From Corynebacterium pollutisoli (lineage in GTDB: Bacteria; Actinomycetota; Actinomycetes; Mycobacteriales; Mycobacteriaceae), in assembly GCF_900177745.1 (NCBI RefSeq), contig NZ_FXAR01000002.1:268917-332916 (forward strand): a stretch of 64,000 nucleotides of DNA. The letters are read 5' to 3'. The notes under the pieces were generated by a model. That model did not search any database, was not told the DNA's origin, and saw nothing but the letters and a program-made list of their open reading frames with translations. Shown one piece after another: positions 53,347-63,642 of this stretch. The position numbers and the translations under genes are program-made. How positions within the stretch are numbered: the stretch's first letter is position 1; each line of letters begins with the position of its first letter.

Positions 53347-53724
53347 TGTGCCTCCTTGGTGTTATCTGAGACTGTCCGCACAGTGTACGCGTGATCATGG
53401 CGCAGGTTACTGCGCTTAGCATCCCCGCAAGCCGGAACGGGAGGTCCCCCGGGTGAACCCCGGGAATCTCCCTGGCCCCAGGGTGCCCCCGAATTGGGGT
53501 GGCGCGTCGTGTGGCCCGGGACTGGATCGGCCACCTATAAGTGAGGAAGCTCACGCCTCAAAGGGTTGCTTTCCTGGGCTTTTGATGCGTGTTAGGGCGA
53601 CCTATCTAAGGGCGTAATAACTAAGACATGGCTTACCAATGGTGCTTGACCTGCGCAAACATCCTAAACTCAGGGACATCAACATCACGCCGAGCACCGC
53701 AAGAAGGAATCAAGGAGGGACAGC
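53347..53724. other. 378-bp intergenic region, structured and GC-rich
   Basis: Left part: MFS promoter and an ACTGT-N4-ACAGT operator. Middle (about 53430-53530): nested GC-rich inverted repeats including GGGAG...CTCCC and CCCCGAATTGGGG, which could form a folded RNA. Right part: leader of the small protein gene, with TTGACC (53647) and TAAACT (53666) but a non-standard spacing. No riboswitch class was recognised with confidence. Confidence 0.4.
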
Positions 53725-53895
53725 ATGACCACTCGAGAGTTCAACCCCCGAACCGCCACGTTCAACAACACCATCCGTGTCGAGCGCACCGAGCGGGCCA
53801 CCATCCTGGCGGTGCCGCGTCACCTCGAGGACTTCGCGCACGAGCGCAAGCCCAGCTTCATGGATCGCCTCGCCGGCATCCTCAGCTTCAGCTGA
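53725..53895 (+). CDS. Small protein, 56 aa, own ribosome site and terminator
   Basis: A short frame beginning MTTREFNPRTATFNNTIRVE and ending MDRLAGILSFS. AAGGAGG lies 8 bp before the ATG, and a perfect hairpin terminator follows 18 bp after the stop. It is not related to its neighbours and no family is known to me. It is cytosolic, slightly basic and may have an amphipathic C-terminal helix. Both flanks strongly support a real gene that is too short for standard calling. Confidence 0.7.
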   Translation: MTTREFNPRTATFNNTIRVERTERATILAVPRHLEDFAHERKPSFMDRLAGILSFS

Positions 53896-53913
53896 CGATC
53901 CACACACCAGATA

Positions 53914-53939
53914 AGCCCCCGGTTCACGAACCGGGGGCT
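53914..53939. terminator. Hairpin terminator between convergent genes
   Basis: AGCCCCCGGTTC pairs with its complement through 12 bp around an AC loop, just after the small protein gene and just before the NiaP-like stop. It can serve both strands. Confidence 0.82.
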
Positions 53940-53954
53940 TCGTCGTGCCGGGGG

Positions 53955-55295
53955 TCAGGCGTCGAGCACCTTGCCGCGCTGCTCCGGCAGGGTGAGCGTG
54001 GCCACCGCCGCCAGCACGAAGGCCGCGGAGAAGAGGCTGAACAGGGCGATCGAGTCACCCCACAGCAGGATCGGCGGCACGATGAGCGGGGCGATGATGG
54101 AGGCGATGCGGCCGAAGCCGGCGGCCGACCCGGTGCCCGCGCCGCGGATGTGCGAAGGGTAGAGCTCCGGGCCGATGGCGTACAGCGCACCCCAGGCGCC
54201 CAGGTTGAAGAACGACAGCAGGCAGCCGGCCAGGATGATCGTGGTCTCCGTGGAGGCGGTGCCGAAAAACAGGGCCGAGGCCGCCGAACCGAGGAGGAAG
54301 GTCGCCAGGGTGGGGCGGCGGCCCCAGGTCTCGATGAGCCAGGCCGCCATCGCGTAGCCGGGCAGCTGCGCGAGGGTGATGATGAGCGTGAACTGGAAGG
54401 ACTTCACCAATGTGAAGCCGTCGGCCACGAGCAGGGACGGGATCCAGATGAAGGCGCCGTAGTAGGAGAGGTTGACGCAGAACCACACGATCCACAGGGC
54501 GGCGGTGCGTCCCCGCAGGCCGCGGGCCCAGATGGAGGAGGCCTCCTCGAAGTCCTCCCGGGGGGCCTCGCGGAGACGCTGGGCCTCGGCGGCGTCGATA
54601 CGCTGCAGTTCGGCCGGGTCGACGTCGGCCTCGAAGGAGGCGACGACCTCCTCGGCCTTCTCGTGCCGGCCCTTGTCCTCCAGGAAGCGGACGGACTCCG
54701 GCAGGCCCTTGCGCACGTAGATGGCGTAGAAGGTGGGGATCATGCCCAGGGCCAGCGCCCAGCGCCAGCCGTCGTCGGAGGCGGTGACCACGAAGTAGCC
54801 GATGAGCGCGGCGGCGATCCAGCCGACGGCCCAGAACGCCTCGAGAATGACCACCATGCGGCCGCGATACTTCCGCGGGGAGAACTCCGAGACGAGCGTG
54901 GAGGCGACGGGCAGCTCGGCACCGAGGCCGAGGCCGACGACGAATCGCAGGGCGATGAGCACCGCCAGGCTGCCCGCCAGCGCGGAGGCGCCGGTGGCCA
55001 GGCCGTAGACCAGCAGAGTGAGGGCGAAGACCTGGCGGCGGCCGATGCGGTCGGCCAGCAGGCCACCGAACGTCGCGCCGAGCGCCATGCCGACGAAACC
55101 GACGGAACCCAGCCAGGAGGTCTGCGTCGGGGTGAGGCCCCAGTGGACGGCCAGCGCAGCCATGATGAAGGAGATGAGGCCGACGTCCATCGCGTCGAGC
55201 GCCCAACCGATGCCGGAGCCGAAGAGCAGCTTCCGGTGTTTACCTGTGACCGGCAGCCGGTCGAGCCGCTGGTTCCTGGTCAGTGCGTGATTCAT
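53955..55295 (-). CDS. MFS transporter (NiaP/aromatic acid type)
   Basis: A 446-residue transporter. It starts with RLDRLPVTGKHRKLLFGSGI and has WALDAMDVGLISFIMAAL near 31-48, the loop GGLLADRIGRRQVFALT near 77 and PELYPSHIRGAGTG near 376. This combination is close to NiaP niacin transporters and related aromatic-acid carriers; the substrate is not certain. No promoter signal stands out. It is convergent with the small protein gene. Confidence 0.8.
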   Translation of the reverse strand: MNHALTRNQRLDRLPVTGKHRKLLFGSGIGWALDAMDVGLISFIMAALAVHWGLTPTQTSWLGSVGFVGMALGATFGGLLADRIGRRQVFALTLLVYGLATGASALAGSLAVLIALRFVVGLGLGAELPVASTLVSEFSPRKYRGRMVVILEAFWAVGWIAAALIGYFVVTASDDGWRWALALGMIPTFYAIYVRKGLPESVRFLEDKGRHEKAEEVVASFEADVDPAELQRIDAAEAQRLREAPREDFEEASSIWARGLRGRTAALWIVWFCVNLSYYGAFIWIPSLLVADGFTLVKSFQFTLIITLAQLPGYAMAAWLIETWGRRPTLATFLLGSAASALFFGTASTETTIILAGCLLSFFNLGAWGALYAIGPELYPSHIRGAGTGSAAGFGRIASIIAPLIVPPILLWGDSIALFSLFSAAFVLAAVATLTLPEQRGKVLDA

Positions 55296-55328
55296 GTATC
55301 GATTTTAAACCCGGCCCGGGGTCCGGGC

Positions 55329-57641
<2,313 letters not shown>

Positions 57642-57652
57642 ACCCCGAGGAT

Positions 57653-57669
57653 ATACCCCCATAGGGTAT
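57653..57669. promoter_or_regulatory. CsoR-type operator before copA
   Basis: ATACCCCCATAGGGTAT, 17 bp, starting 12 bp upstream of the copA ATG and overlapping its promoter. Similar sites lie before copZ and the 23.7-kb membrane protein gene. Confidence 0.78.
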
Positions 57670-57683
57670 CCGGCAATGACAGG

Positions 57684-57711
57684 AAAACCCGGCCCCTGGA
57701 AAGGGGCCGGG
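57684..57711 (-). terminator. Terminator after copZ
   Basis: CCCGGCCCC pairs with GGGGCCGGG (9 bp), and on the minus strand TTTTCC follows. It separates copZ from copA, which has its own promoter. Confidence 0.75.
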
Positions 57712-57737
57712 TCGACGGGGGCGTCGATAAGCAGCGG

Positions 57738-57938
57738 TTACGCCAGCTTGTAGCCCGCCTCCTCGATGGCGGCGGTGACGGCCTCGTCGGTGAAGCCCTC
57801 GCCGGAGACGGTGACCGTCCCGGCTTCGTGCGAGGCGTCGACGGTGGAGACGCCGGCGACCTCGCCGACCTCCTCGCGGACGGACATCTCGCAGTGGCCG
57901 CAGGTCATGCCCTCGACCTGGTAGTTCTTGACTGCCAT
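57738..57938 (-). CDS. copZ: Copper chaperone (CopZ-like)
   Basis: A 66-residue heavy-metal-associated domain. The Cu+ ligands are in GMTCGHCEMSV (Cys13 and Cys16), and the fold follows the beta-alpha-beta-beta-alpha-beta pattern ending EEAGYKLA. It delivers copper to CopA. A CsoR-type operator at 57975 and a terminator at 57684 frame it. Confidence 0.92.
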   Translation of the reverse strand: MAVKNYQVEGMTCGHCEMSVREEVGEVAGVSTVDASHEAGTVTVSGEGFTDEAVTAAIEEAGYKLA

Positions 57939-57974
57939 GGGTGCTCCTCTTCTCGGGGTTCTCCGGCTGACTTT

Positions 57975-57991
57975 ATACCCTCAGGGGGTAC
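57975..57991. promoter_or_regulatory. CsoR-type operator before copZ
   Basis: ATACCCTCAGGGGGTAC, 17 bp, about 37 bp upstream of copZ. Matches the copA operator pattern. Confidence 0.75.
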
Positions 57992-58001
57992 CCGGCAAGG
58001 A

Positions 58002-58208
58002 TCAGGCCTGGTCGCGCAGCTGGAAACCGGCGTTCTCGACGGCGCGGGCGACCAGCACGTCCGAGATCTCCTCGCCGGTCACGGCGACCCGGCCGGACTT
58101 GAGATCGACCTCGACGCCCTGGGTGCCCGGGATCTCGTTGATCTCGTCCTCGACCGAGGTGCGGCAGGCGTCGCTGGTCATGCCCTCGACGACGTAGTTC
58201 TTGATCAT
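58002..58208 (-). CDS. CopZ-like protein lacking one metal cysteine
   Basis: A 68-residue heavy-metal-associated domain paralog, MIKNYVVEGMTSDACRTSV. The usual GMTCxxC is GMTSDAC, so the first of the two Cu ligands is Ser. The rest of the fold (VEVDLKSGRVAVTGEE, ARAVENAGF) is kept. It cannot bind Cu+ in the standard two-cysteine way; it may use Cys15 alone, dimerise, or act as a decoy. GGAAAGG precedes the ATG. It is upstream of copZ on the same strand. Confidence 0.85.
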   Translation of the reverse strand: MIKNYVVEGMTSDACRTSVEDEINEIPGTQGVEVDLKSGRVAVTGEEISDVLVARAVENAGFQLRDQA

Positions 58209-58336
58209 GGGGTCCTTTCCTCCGGCTGCTCGGCCCCTGGGGAATAAGGTCCGTCCAGGTAGGGTTGAGCTAGAACGACACCGCATAACAGCGGTTCTAT
58301 GTAATACCTTACAAAACGACCTTTCAGGAGAATCCC

Positions 58337-58720
58337 TTGGCAACCATTGACGTCACCGAAGCAACTTTCGAGGAGACCGTGACCGGTGAGGGCATCGTCC
58401 TCGTCGACGCCTGGGCCTCCTGGTGCGGCCCCTGCCGCGCCTTCGCCCCGACCTTCGAGGCCGCCTCCGAGAACCACCCGGACGCCACCTTCGCGAAGCT
58501 GGACACCGAGGCCCACCAGGGTCTCGCCGCCGCCCTGCAGATCCAGTCGATCCCGACGCTCATGATCTTCCGCGACGGCATCATGGTCTACCGCGACGCC
58601 GGTGCCCTGCCCCCGGCCGCCCTCGAGGATCTCATCGGCCAGGTCAAGGGTCTGGACATGGACGATGTCCGCCGCCAGGTCGCCGAGGCCAACTCCGCCC
58701 GCGACGCCGAGGGTCAGTAA
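58337..58720 (+). CDS. Thioredoxin-like protein with C-terminal extension
   Basis: A 127-residue thioredoxin fold. The active site is WASWCGPCRAF (Cys30, Cys33) and the cis-Pro is in QSIPTLMIF. The last 20 residues (VRRQVAEANSARDAEGQ) extend the usual domain. Start is TTG at 58337, with CAGGAG 6 bp upstream. It is divergent from the degenerate CopZ gene, and may act in copper or redox stress. Confidence 0.88.
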   Translation: MATIDVTEATFEETVTGEGIVLVDAWASWCGPCRAFAPTFEAASENHPDATFAKLDTEAHQGLAAALQIQSIPTLMIFRDGIMVYRDAGALPPAALEDLIGQVKGLDMDDVRRQVAEANSARDAEGQ

Positions 58721-58739
58721 ACCCCGTCAACCTCCAGTG

Positions 58740-58766
58740 GCCCGGCTCCCCGTGTGGGAGCCGGGC
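58740..58766 (+). terminator. Terminator after the thioredoxin gene
   Basis: GCCCGGCTCCC pairs with its complement through 11 bp, with a CGTGT loop, then TTCATT. Confidence 0.75.
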
Positions 58767-58845
58767 TTCATTGATTCCGACGGGCCCGGGGATTTCTCTC
58801 TAAACTTTCACCTGAGAGCCCGATCTAAGAAAGAGAGACCCGCAC

Positions 58846-59838
58846 ATGCCGAATCCCCTGTCCAAGGGCTGGAAGTACCTCATGGCCTCCTTCGATTCCA
58901 AGATCGACGAGAATGCCGACCCCAAGGTGCAGATCCAGCAGGCCACGCAGGCCGCGAAGCGTCAGCACCAGCAGATCACCGAGCAGGCCGCAGCGGTGAT
59001 CGGCAACCAGAAGCAGCTCGAGATGAAGCTCGACCGCCTGCTCAAGTCCCAGCAGGACCACCAGGAGCAGGCCCGCACCGCGCTGCAGGCCGCCGACAAG
59101 GCCGCCGCCGAGGGGGACACCGCCAAGGCGCAGGAGTACAACAACACCGCCGAGATCTTCGCCTCCCAGCTCGTCGCCGTCGAGCAGCAGCTGGAGGAGA
59201 CCAGGCAGCTCCACGCCCAGGCCACCCAGAACGCCGAGCAGGCCACCCGTCAGCAGCTGGAGTCCGAGGCCCGCCTCAAGGAGCAGCTCGCCCAGATCGA
59301 CCAGCTCCGCGCGCAGGCCGACCAGGCCGCCATGCAGGAGACCGCCACCCGAGCCATGGACTCCATGCAGGAGCTGCGCCCGGACGGCAATGTGCCCACC
59401 CTGGACTCCGTGCGGGAGAAGATCGAGCGGCGTTACGCCGACGCCCTCGGCGCGCAGGAACTCACCCAGCACTCCGTCAACGACCGCATGGCGGAAATCG
59501 CCAGCGCCGGCACGGACATGAAGGCGTCCGCCCGTCTCGCCGAGATCCGGGCCTCCATGGCCGGCGGTGCCGCGGGTGAGCTCACCGAAGGTACGGGTGA
59601 GACCGCGGAGCCCGAGCTGGTCGACGCCGAGCCGGTCGAGAAGGACGAGACCCGCTCCGAGGAGGACCGTCGTCGCGAGTACGAGGCCGCCGACGAGGGC
59701 ATGGGTGCCGCGCCGGGCGTCAAGGACGCGAAGTTCCGCAGGGAGGAGGCTGCGAAGCAGACCTCCGACGCCCGCGCAGAGGCCGACGCCGCCGGGGAGG
59801 GGATGATCCCCGACGAGCCCGGCGGCGACGACAAGTAG
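58846..59838 (+). CDS. PspA/IM30-like coiled-coil protein
   Basis: A 330-residue, almost entirely helical protein. Residues 5-230 form a long coiled-coil rich in Gln, Lys and Ala with QAAKRQHQQITEQAAAV and KLDRLLKSQQDHQEQA, as in PspA-type membrane-stress proteins such as mycobacterial Rv2744c. The C-terminal 80 residues are acidic and disordered. AAAGAGAG precedes the ATG. Probably protects membrane integrity; the interaction partner is unknown. Confidence 0.85.
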   Translation: MPNPLSKGWKYLMASFDSKIDENADPKVQIQQATQAAKRQHQQITEQAAAVIGNQKQLEMKLDRLLKSQQDHQEQARTALQAADKAAAEGDTAKAQEYNNTAEIFASQLVAVEQQLEETRQLHAQATQNAEQATRQQLESEARLKEQLAQIDQLRAQADQAAMQETATRAMDSMQELRPDGNVPTLDSVREKIERRYADALGAQELTQHSVNDRMAEIASAGTDMKASARLAEIRASMAGGAAGELTEGTGETAEPELVDAEPVEKDETRSEEDRRREYEAADEGMGAAPGVKDAKFRREEAAKQTSDARAEADAAGEGMIPDEPGGDDK

Positions 59839-59845
59839 GGAGGAA

Positions 59846-61156
59846 CTACTCGCGGACCTCTCGGCGGAAGTTGATCAGGACGCCGCGGATCCCCGAGTGG
59901 AACCCGTCCCGGAGGTTGACCCGCTGCGATTCGCTCAGCGTGTACTCGTGCAGAGTCTCGCAGGCGAACTGCAGCAGCGGGCGGTCGATCTCCGGGGGCA
60001 GTCCGCCACCCGAGAGCAGATGCGCGGAATCGCGCTGCTCGGAGGTGGCGGCATTGTCATACCACCAGGTCGCGTACTGCTGACCGACGTCGAAAGGCGT
60101 CTGGAAACCGGCGGAGGACCAGACCTCCTCCGGCAGCGGCACGTACCGCGACCGCAGTTTGCGCCGCGGGGCCATCATCGACGGCTTCGGGGCGCTCGGC
60201 CTGGGTGCCGGCTTGGGGGCCGACTCCTCGGTGACGGTCGGGGCGGTCGGCTTCGGGGCCTCGGCCGGGCTCTGATTCGGGCTCTGGCTCTGCGCGGCGG
60301 CGGCCTTGTCCTCCTCGCTGACCTCCCGGGCCGCGGCACTGGCGGCGGCCTGGACAGCCGCCTCCACGGGGGAGGGGGCCTGCGAGACCGGGCTGGCGGG
60401 GGCGAAGGTGCCCTCGGGCTCCTTCCCCGCGTCGGAGTCGGTCGGCGCATCGGCCGGCTGCCCGTCCGAGGAGGCTGCCGACTCATCCTCGGTCGGGGTG
60501 GTCTCGGAGGGGGCGAGGGTGCCGGGGCTGGGGACCTCGGTCATGCCGAGTTCCTCGATGGGCTCGGCGTCGGACAGCGGACGGTCCCGGACCACCGGGG
60601 GCAGGGGACCCTCGAGCACCTGCAGCTGCATGGCCTCGGCGAAGTCCTCGCGCGGGTCGAGGATCGTCGTCGAGTCGCAGGCGTGGCGCAGGGCGGAGGA
60701 CATGGAGTCCCAGCCGAATCCGTAGAGGTGGACGCGGAGGCCGTGGTTGGTGGCCTCGTTGACGCCCGGGATCATGTCGGCGTCGCCCGAGACGAGCACG
60801 ATGTCGGACACCTGCTGGCGGCAGGCGGCGACGACCATGTCGGCGACGAGGCGGGTGTCCACGGCCTTCTGGGTGCGGCGCTCACCCCATTCGATGAGCT
60901 GGCCGGCGCGCAGCTGCACGCCGTCGCAGGTGCGCAGTGCCCGCTGGTAGCGGTGCGGGCCCGTCTCCGGGATGCCGTCGTACCAGAGCTGACGGTGAAT
61001 GGGCTGGTGGAGCTGGGTCTGGATCATGTTCCCGAGGACGTTGACCACCTCGGGAAGATCAATCTCTAACTGTGCACGGGCACCTGTTTCCCAGGAGTTA
61101 TAGAAACTCGCCAGGAGATAAGAGGTGTCGACGAAGACAAGTGTGCGCTCAAGCAT
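59846..61156 (-). CDS. NYN domain protein (LabA-like)
   Basis: A 436-residue protein. The N-terminal NYN/PIN-like nuclease fold shows LVFVDTSYLLASFYN near 6-20, DTRLVADMVVAACR and VLVSGDADMIPGVNEA near 120, with the acidic residues expected for metal-dependent RNA cleavage. The middle (about 210-345) is Pro/Ala/Ser-rich and probably disordered. The C-terminus is helical. Start at 61156. Substrate unknown. Divergent from the GntR gene. Confidence 0.85.
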   Translation of the reverse strand: MLERTLVFVDTSYLLASFYNSWETGARAQLEIDLPEVVNVLGNMIQTQLHQPIHRQLWYDGIPETGPHRYQRALRTCDGVQLRAGQLIEWGERRTQKAVDTRLVADMVVAACRQQVSDIVLVSGDADMIPGVNEATNHGLRVHLYGFGWDSMSSALRHACDSTTILDPREDFAEAMQLQVLEGPLPPVVRDRPLSDAEPIEELGMTEVPSPGTLAPSETTPTEDESAASSDGQPADAPTDSDAGKEPEGTFAPASPVSQAPSPVEAAVQAAASAAAREVSEEDKAAAAQSQSPNQSPAEAPKPTAPTVTEESAPKPAPRPSAPKPSMMAPRRKLRSRYVPLPEEVWSSAGFQTPFDVGQQYATWWYDNAATSEQRDSAHLLSGGGLPPEIDRPLLQFACETLHEYTLSESQRVNLRDGFHSGIRGVLINFRREVRE

Positions 61157-61310
61157 GGCTCCTAATTTCTGTTTGTTCGTAATTAAGTTGCGTTTCTTCC
61201 ATACCAGCATGCCCTAACCTGGTGCGCCGCGTCGATGGCGGCCCCGGGATTCCAGGCAAATTCGCAGGTGGGCGGGCTGTGGGTGGCCAAGTTTTTATCC
61301 GTGATATAGG

Positions 61311-61338
61311 TTAGTTAGTGGAGTAGCCAACCAACTAA
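61311..61338. promoter_or_regulatory. YtrA-type operator of the GntR gene
   Basis: TTAGTTAGT and ACCAACTAA form an inverted repeat (one mismatch) spaced by 10 bp, directly after a TATAGG -10 candidate (61305-61310). GntR proteins of the YtrA class bind such sites and repress their own operon. Confidence 0.6.
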
Positions 61339-61349
61339 GTAGGTGAGTG

Positions 61350-61721
61350 ATGGACACGACAGCGCCCCTGTTCCGGCAGATCGCCGAACTCATCGAAGAT
61401 TCCGTCGTTGACGGCACCCTCGCGGCAGGTGACCGTGCGCCCTCCACCAACGAGTTGGCCGACTTCCACGACATCAACCCCGCCACCGCCCGCCGCGGCC
61501 TCTCCCTCCTCGTCGACTCTGGCGTGCTGGAGAAGCGGCGCGGAATCGGCATGTTCGTCACCGTCGGCGCCCGCGACCTCATCGTCGCCCGCCGTCGCGA
61601 GGACTTCGCCGCCAACTACCTCGCCCCGCTCGTTGACGAAGCCGTGAAACTCGACTTCACGCGGGCCGACATCCGCCACCTCATCGACGCCGTCGCAGAA
61701 AGCCGAGGTCTCTACCGATGA
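61350..61721 (+). CDS. GntR family regulator (YtrA subfamily)
   Basis: A 123-residue regulator with the winged helix RAPSTNELADFHDINPATARR and no large effector domain, the YtrA layout. The ATG at 61350 is chosen over a GTG at 61347. It overlaps the ABC ATPase start as ATGA, so it controls and is cotranscribed with the ABC genes, as in ytr operons. These respond to cell-wall antibiotics; the inducer here is unknown. Confidence 0.88.
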   Translation: MDTTAPLFRQIAELIEDSVVDGTLAAGDRAPSTNELADFHDINPATARRGLSLLVDSGVLEKRRGIGMFVTVGARDLIVARRREDFAANYLAPLVDEAVKLDFTRADIRHLIDAVAESRGLYR

Positions 61722-62602
61722 TCACCGCCCACAATCTCTCCGCCGGTTACCGCCGGAACTCCGAGGTGCTGCAGGGCATGTCCTTCACCCTGGAACCCGG
61801 TCTCATCCACGGCCTCATCGGCCGCAACGGTTCCGGCAAGACCACACTGCTGCGGGTCCTGGCCGGGCAGCTCGCCGCCGACGGTGAGGTGGAGGTCTTC
61901 GGGGAGCCGCCCTTCGACCGGGCCTCCGTCATGGACCGCCTGGTTCTGGCGGGCATCGATGCCCCCTTGCCCGACCGGTGGTCGGTGTCCACGCTTCTCG
62001 ACGTCGCCGCCGCCCGCTGGTCCACCTGGAATCCGGCCCGCGCCGCCGAGCTGGTGTCGCGTTTCGATCTGTCCCCGGACACCCGCTACTCCGAGCTCTC
62101 CCGCGGACAGAAGTCCGCGGCCAGCATTGTTCTGGCGGTGGCCAGCGGCTGTGAACTGCTGCTTCTCGACGAACCGTATCTCGGGCTCGACGTCGCCAAG
62201 CGGGAACAGTTCTACCGGACGCTGCGTGAGGAGGCCGGGCGCACCATCGTCCTGTCCACCCACCACCTCCACGAGGCGGAGAAACTGCTGGACACCGTGC
62301 TCTACATCGACGACGGTCGCGTCATCCTCCACGGAGCCATCGACGAGGTGTCCGCCCGCTTCGTTCAACTGAGCGGGGCGTCCGATGATGTGGACCGGGT
62401 CCTCAACCGCCTGGGGAGCCTCCGGGAGCTGCGCCGTACGGACCTGTCGTTGGGCCGGCGCAGCGTCGTCGATCTGGGTGACGGTGCCGCCGACATTGAC
62501 GCGGTGGCGCATGCCGCTGCCCAGGTCGGACCGGTGAAGGTCACCGAGCTCACCCTCGAGAACGCCGTGCTGGCCATGACCACGACGGGAGATCCGCGAT
62601 GA
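61718..62602 (+). CDS. ABC transporter ATP-binding protein (YtrB-like)
   Basis: A 294-residue ATPase. Walker A is GRNGSGKTT near 36-44, the signature LSRGQKSAA near 127-135 and Walker B LLLLDEPYLGLD near 149-160. A 60-residue C-terminal domain follows. It pairs with the membrane protein encoded next. Overlaps with both neighbours give a three-gene operon. Confidence 0.92.
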   Translation: MITAHNLSAGYRRNSEVLQGMSFTLEPGLIHGLIGRNGSGKTTLLRVLAGQLAADGEVEVFGEPPFDRASVMDRLVLAGIDAPLPDRWSVSTLLDVAAARWSTWNPARAAELVSRFDLSPDTRYSELSRGQKSAASIVLAVASGCELLLLDEPYLGLDVAKREQFYRTLREEAGRTIVLSTHHLHEAEKLLDTVLYIDDGRVILHGAIDEVSARFVQLSGASDDVDRVLNRLGSLRELRRTDLSLGRRSVVDLGDGAADIDAVAHAAAQVGPVKVTELTLENAVLAMTTTGDPR

Positions 62603-63642
62603 ACCAGGTCGTCTCCCAGGCCCGCCTCTTCCGGGCCCTGGCGTTGCGTCCCCGTCTGCTCACCGGGTTCGTTCCGCTGTTCATGTTCACCACACTGGCG
62701 ACAATCGTGGCCTCCGGAGCTACGTTCTGGGCACAGATCGTGCTGGTCGCGCTCATGATGTGGGTGATCCGGCCCGCCTGGGTGGACTACCAGGCCCTGT
62801 CGCTGGGCAGCGTGACCTGGAGGAGACACCGGCGGTGGTTGGGCGCGATCGCGCTCACCTTCGCGCTGCTCGTGGCGCTGCTGTTGCGGACACTCACGCC
62901 CGCGGGCGACGACACCGCGCTCATCTATCCGGTACTGGTGGCCGTCAGCCTGCTCATCGTCGTCGACTCTCCGGTACGGGGCATCGACAAGCGGCAACGT
63001 GCGGAACGGGGCCTGGGGCGCTTCCTCCCCGTCGACCCGGTCAACCAGATCATCCGCGCCCCGCAGCTGACCATGTGGACGACCCTGTGGGTGGCTGCCC
63101 TGGTCTATCTCCTCATTCGTTGGGGGTTGGAGGCCTACATGGGTGGCGACACCGACCACGTCACCGGGTTCATCTTCCTCGCCGTGTACCTGCCCATCGT
63201 CCTGCTCACGCAGCGACCATTGCGGTCCTCGCTCCGGCAGTGGGTCGCGATCGGCGGCACCCGCGGCCGTTGGGCCCGCGAAACCTGGGCTGTCGGAGGA
63301 GTCAACGTGGTCCTGGGAGCGGTCGGTGCCGCCGTCATGCTGTCGCGAGGTGGCAGCGCCCGCGACGGGGCCATGCTGTTCGCGGTGATCGTGCTGTTTC
63401 TGGTGGGTTCCGTCATCCTCGAGCTTGTCGACGTCCGCACCATCGGTTTCCACGCCCTGCCCCTGGTGGCCATCGTCGCGGTGCTCGTCGCCCACGGTTT
63501 CGGAGCTCCGGCTGTGCTCGTCACCGTCGGAGCACTCGCCTCCTATGCGGGTCTCGGATGGAGCGTGCACCATGCAGCGGCCCGGGTATCCGTCTTCACC
63601 CACGGGGTGACCGGGGCTCGGGAGCGTCCATTGAGCGCATAA
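62599..63642 (+). CDS. ABC transporter membrane subunit
   Basis: A 347-residue protein with eight to ten helices, beginning MNQVVSQARLFRALALRPR. It overlaps the ATPase gene by 4 bp (ATGA), so it is the probable permease. I find no closer family. It may move a lipid or peptide. It ends before the rRNA leader region. Confidence 0.78.
   Translation: MNQVVSQARLFRALALRPRLLTGFVPLFMFTTLATIVASGATFWAQIVLVALMMWVIRPAWVDYQALSLGSVTWRRHRRWLGAIALTFALLVALLLRTLTPAGDDTALIYPVLVAVSLLIVVDSPVRGIDKRQRAERGLGRFLPVDPVNQIIRAPQLTMWTTLWVAALVYLLIRWGLEAYMGGDTDHVTGFIFLAVYLPIVLLTQRPLRSSLRQWVAIGGTRGRWARETWAVGGVNVVLGAVGAAVMLSRGGSARDGAMLFAVIVLFLVGSVILELVDVRTIGFHALPLVAIVAVLVAHGFGAPAVLVTVGALASYAGLGWSVHHAAARVSVFTHGVTGARERPLSA

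Noticed and set aside
53430..53530. Cyclic di-AMP (ydaO-type) riboswitch
   Set aside because: GGGTGAA and G-rich runs caught the eye, but the later conserved CCGAACCCGACAGCT-like part is missing, so the match is weak.
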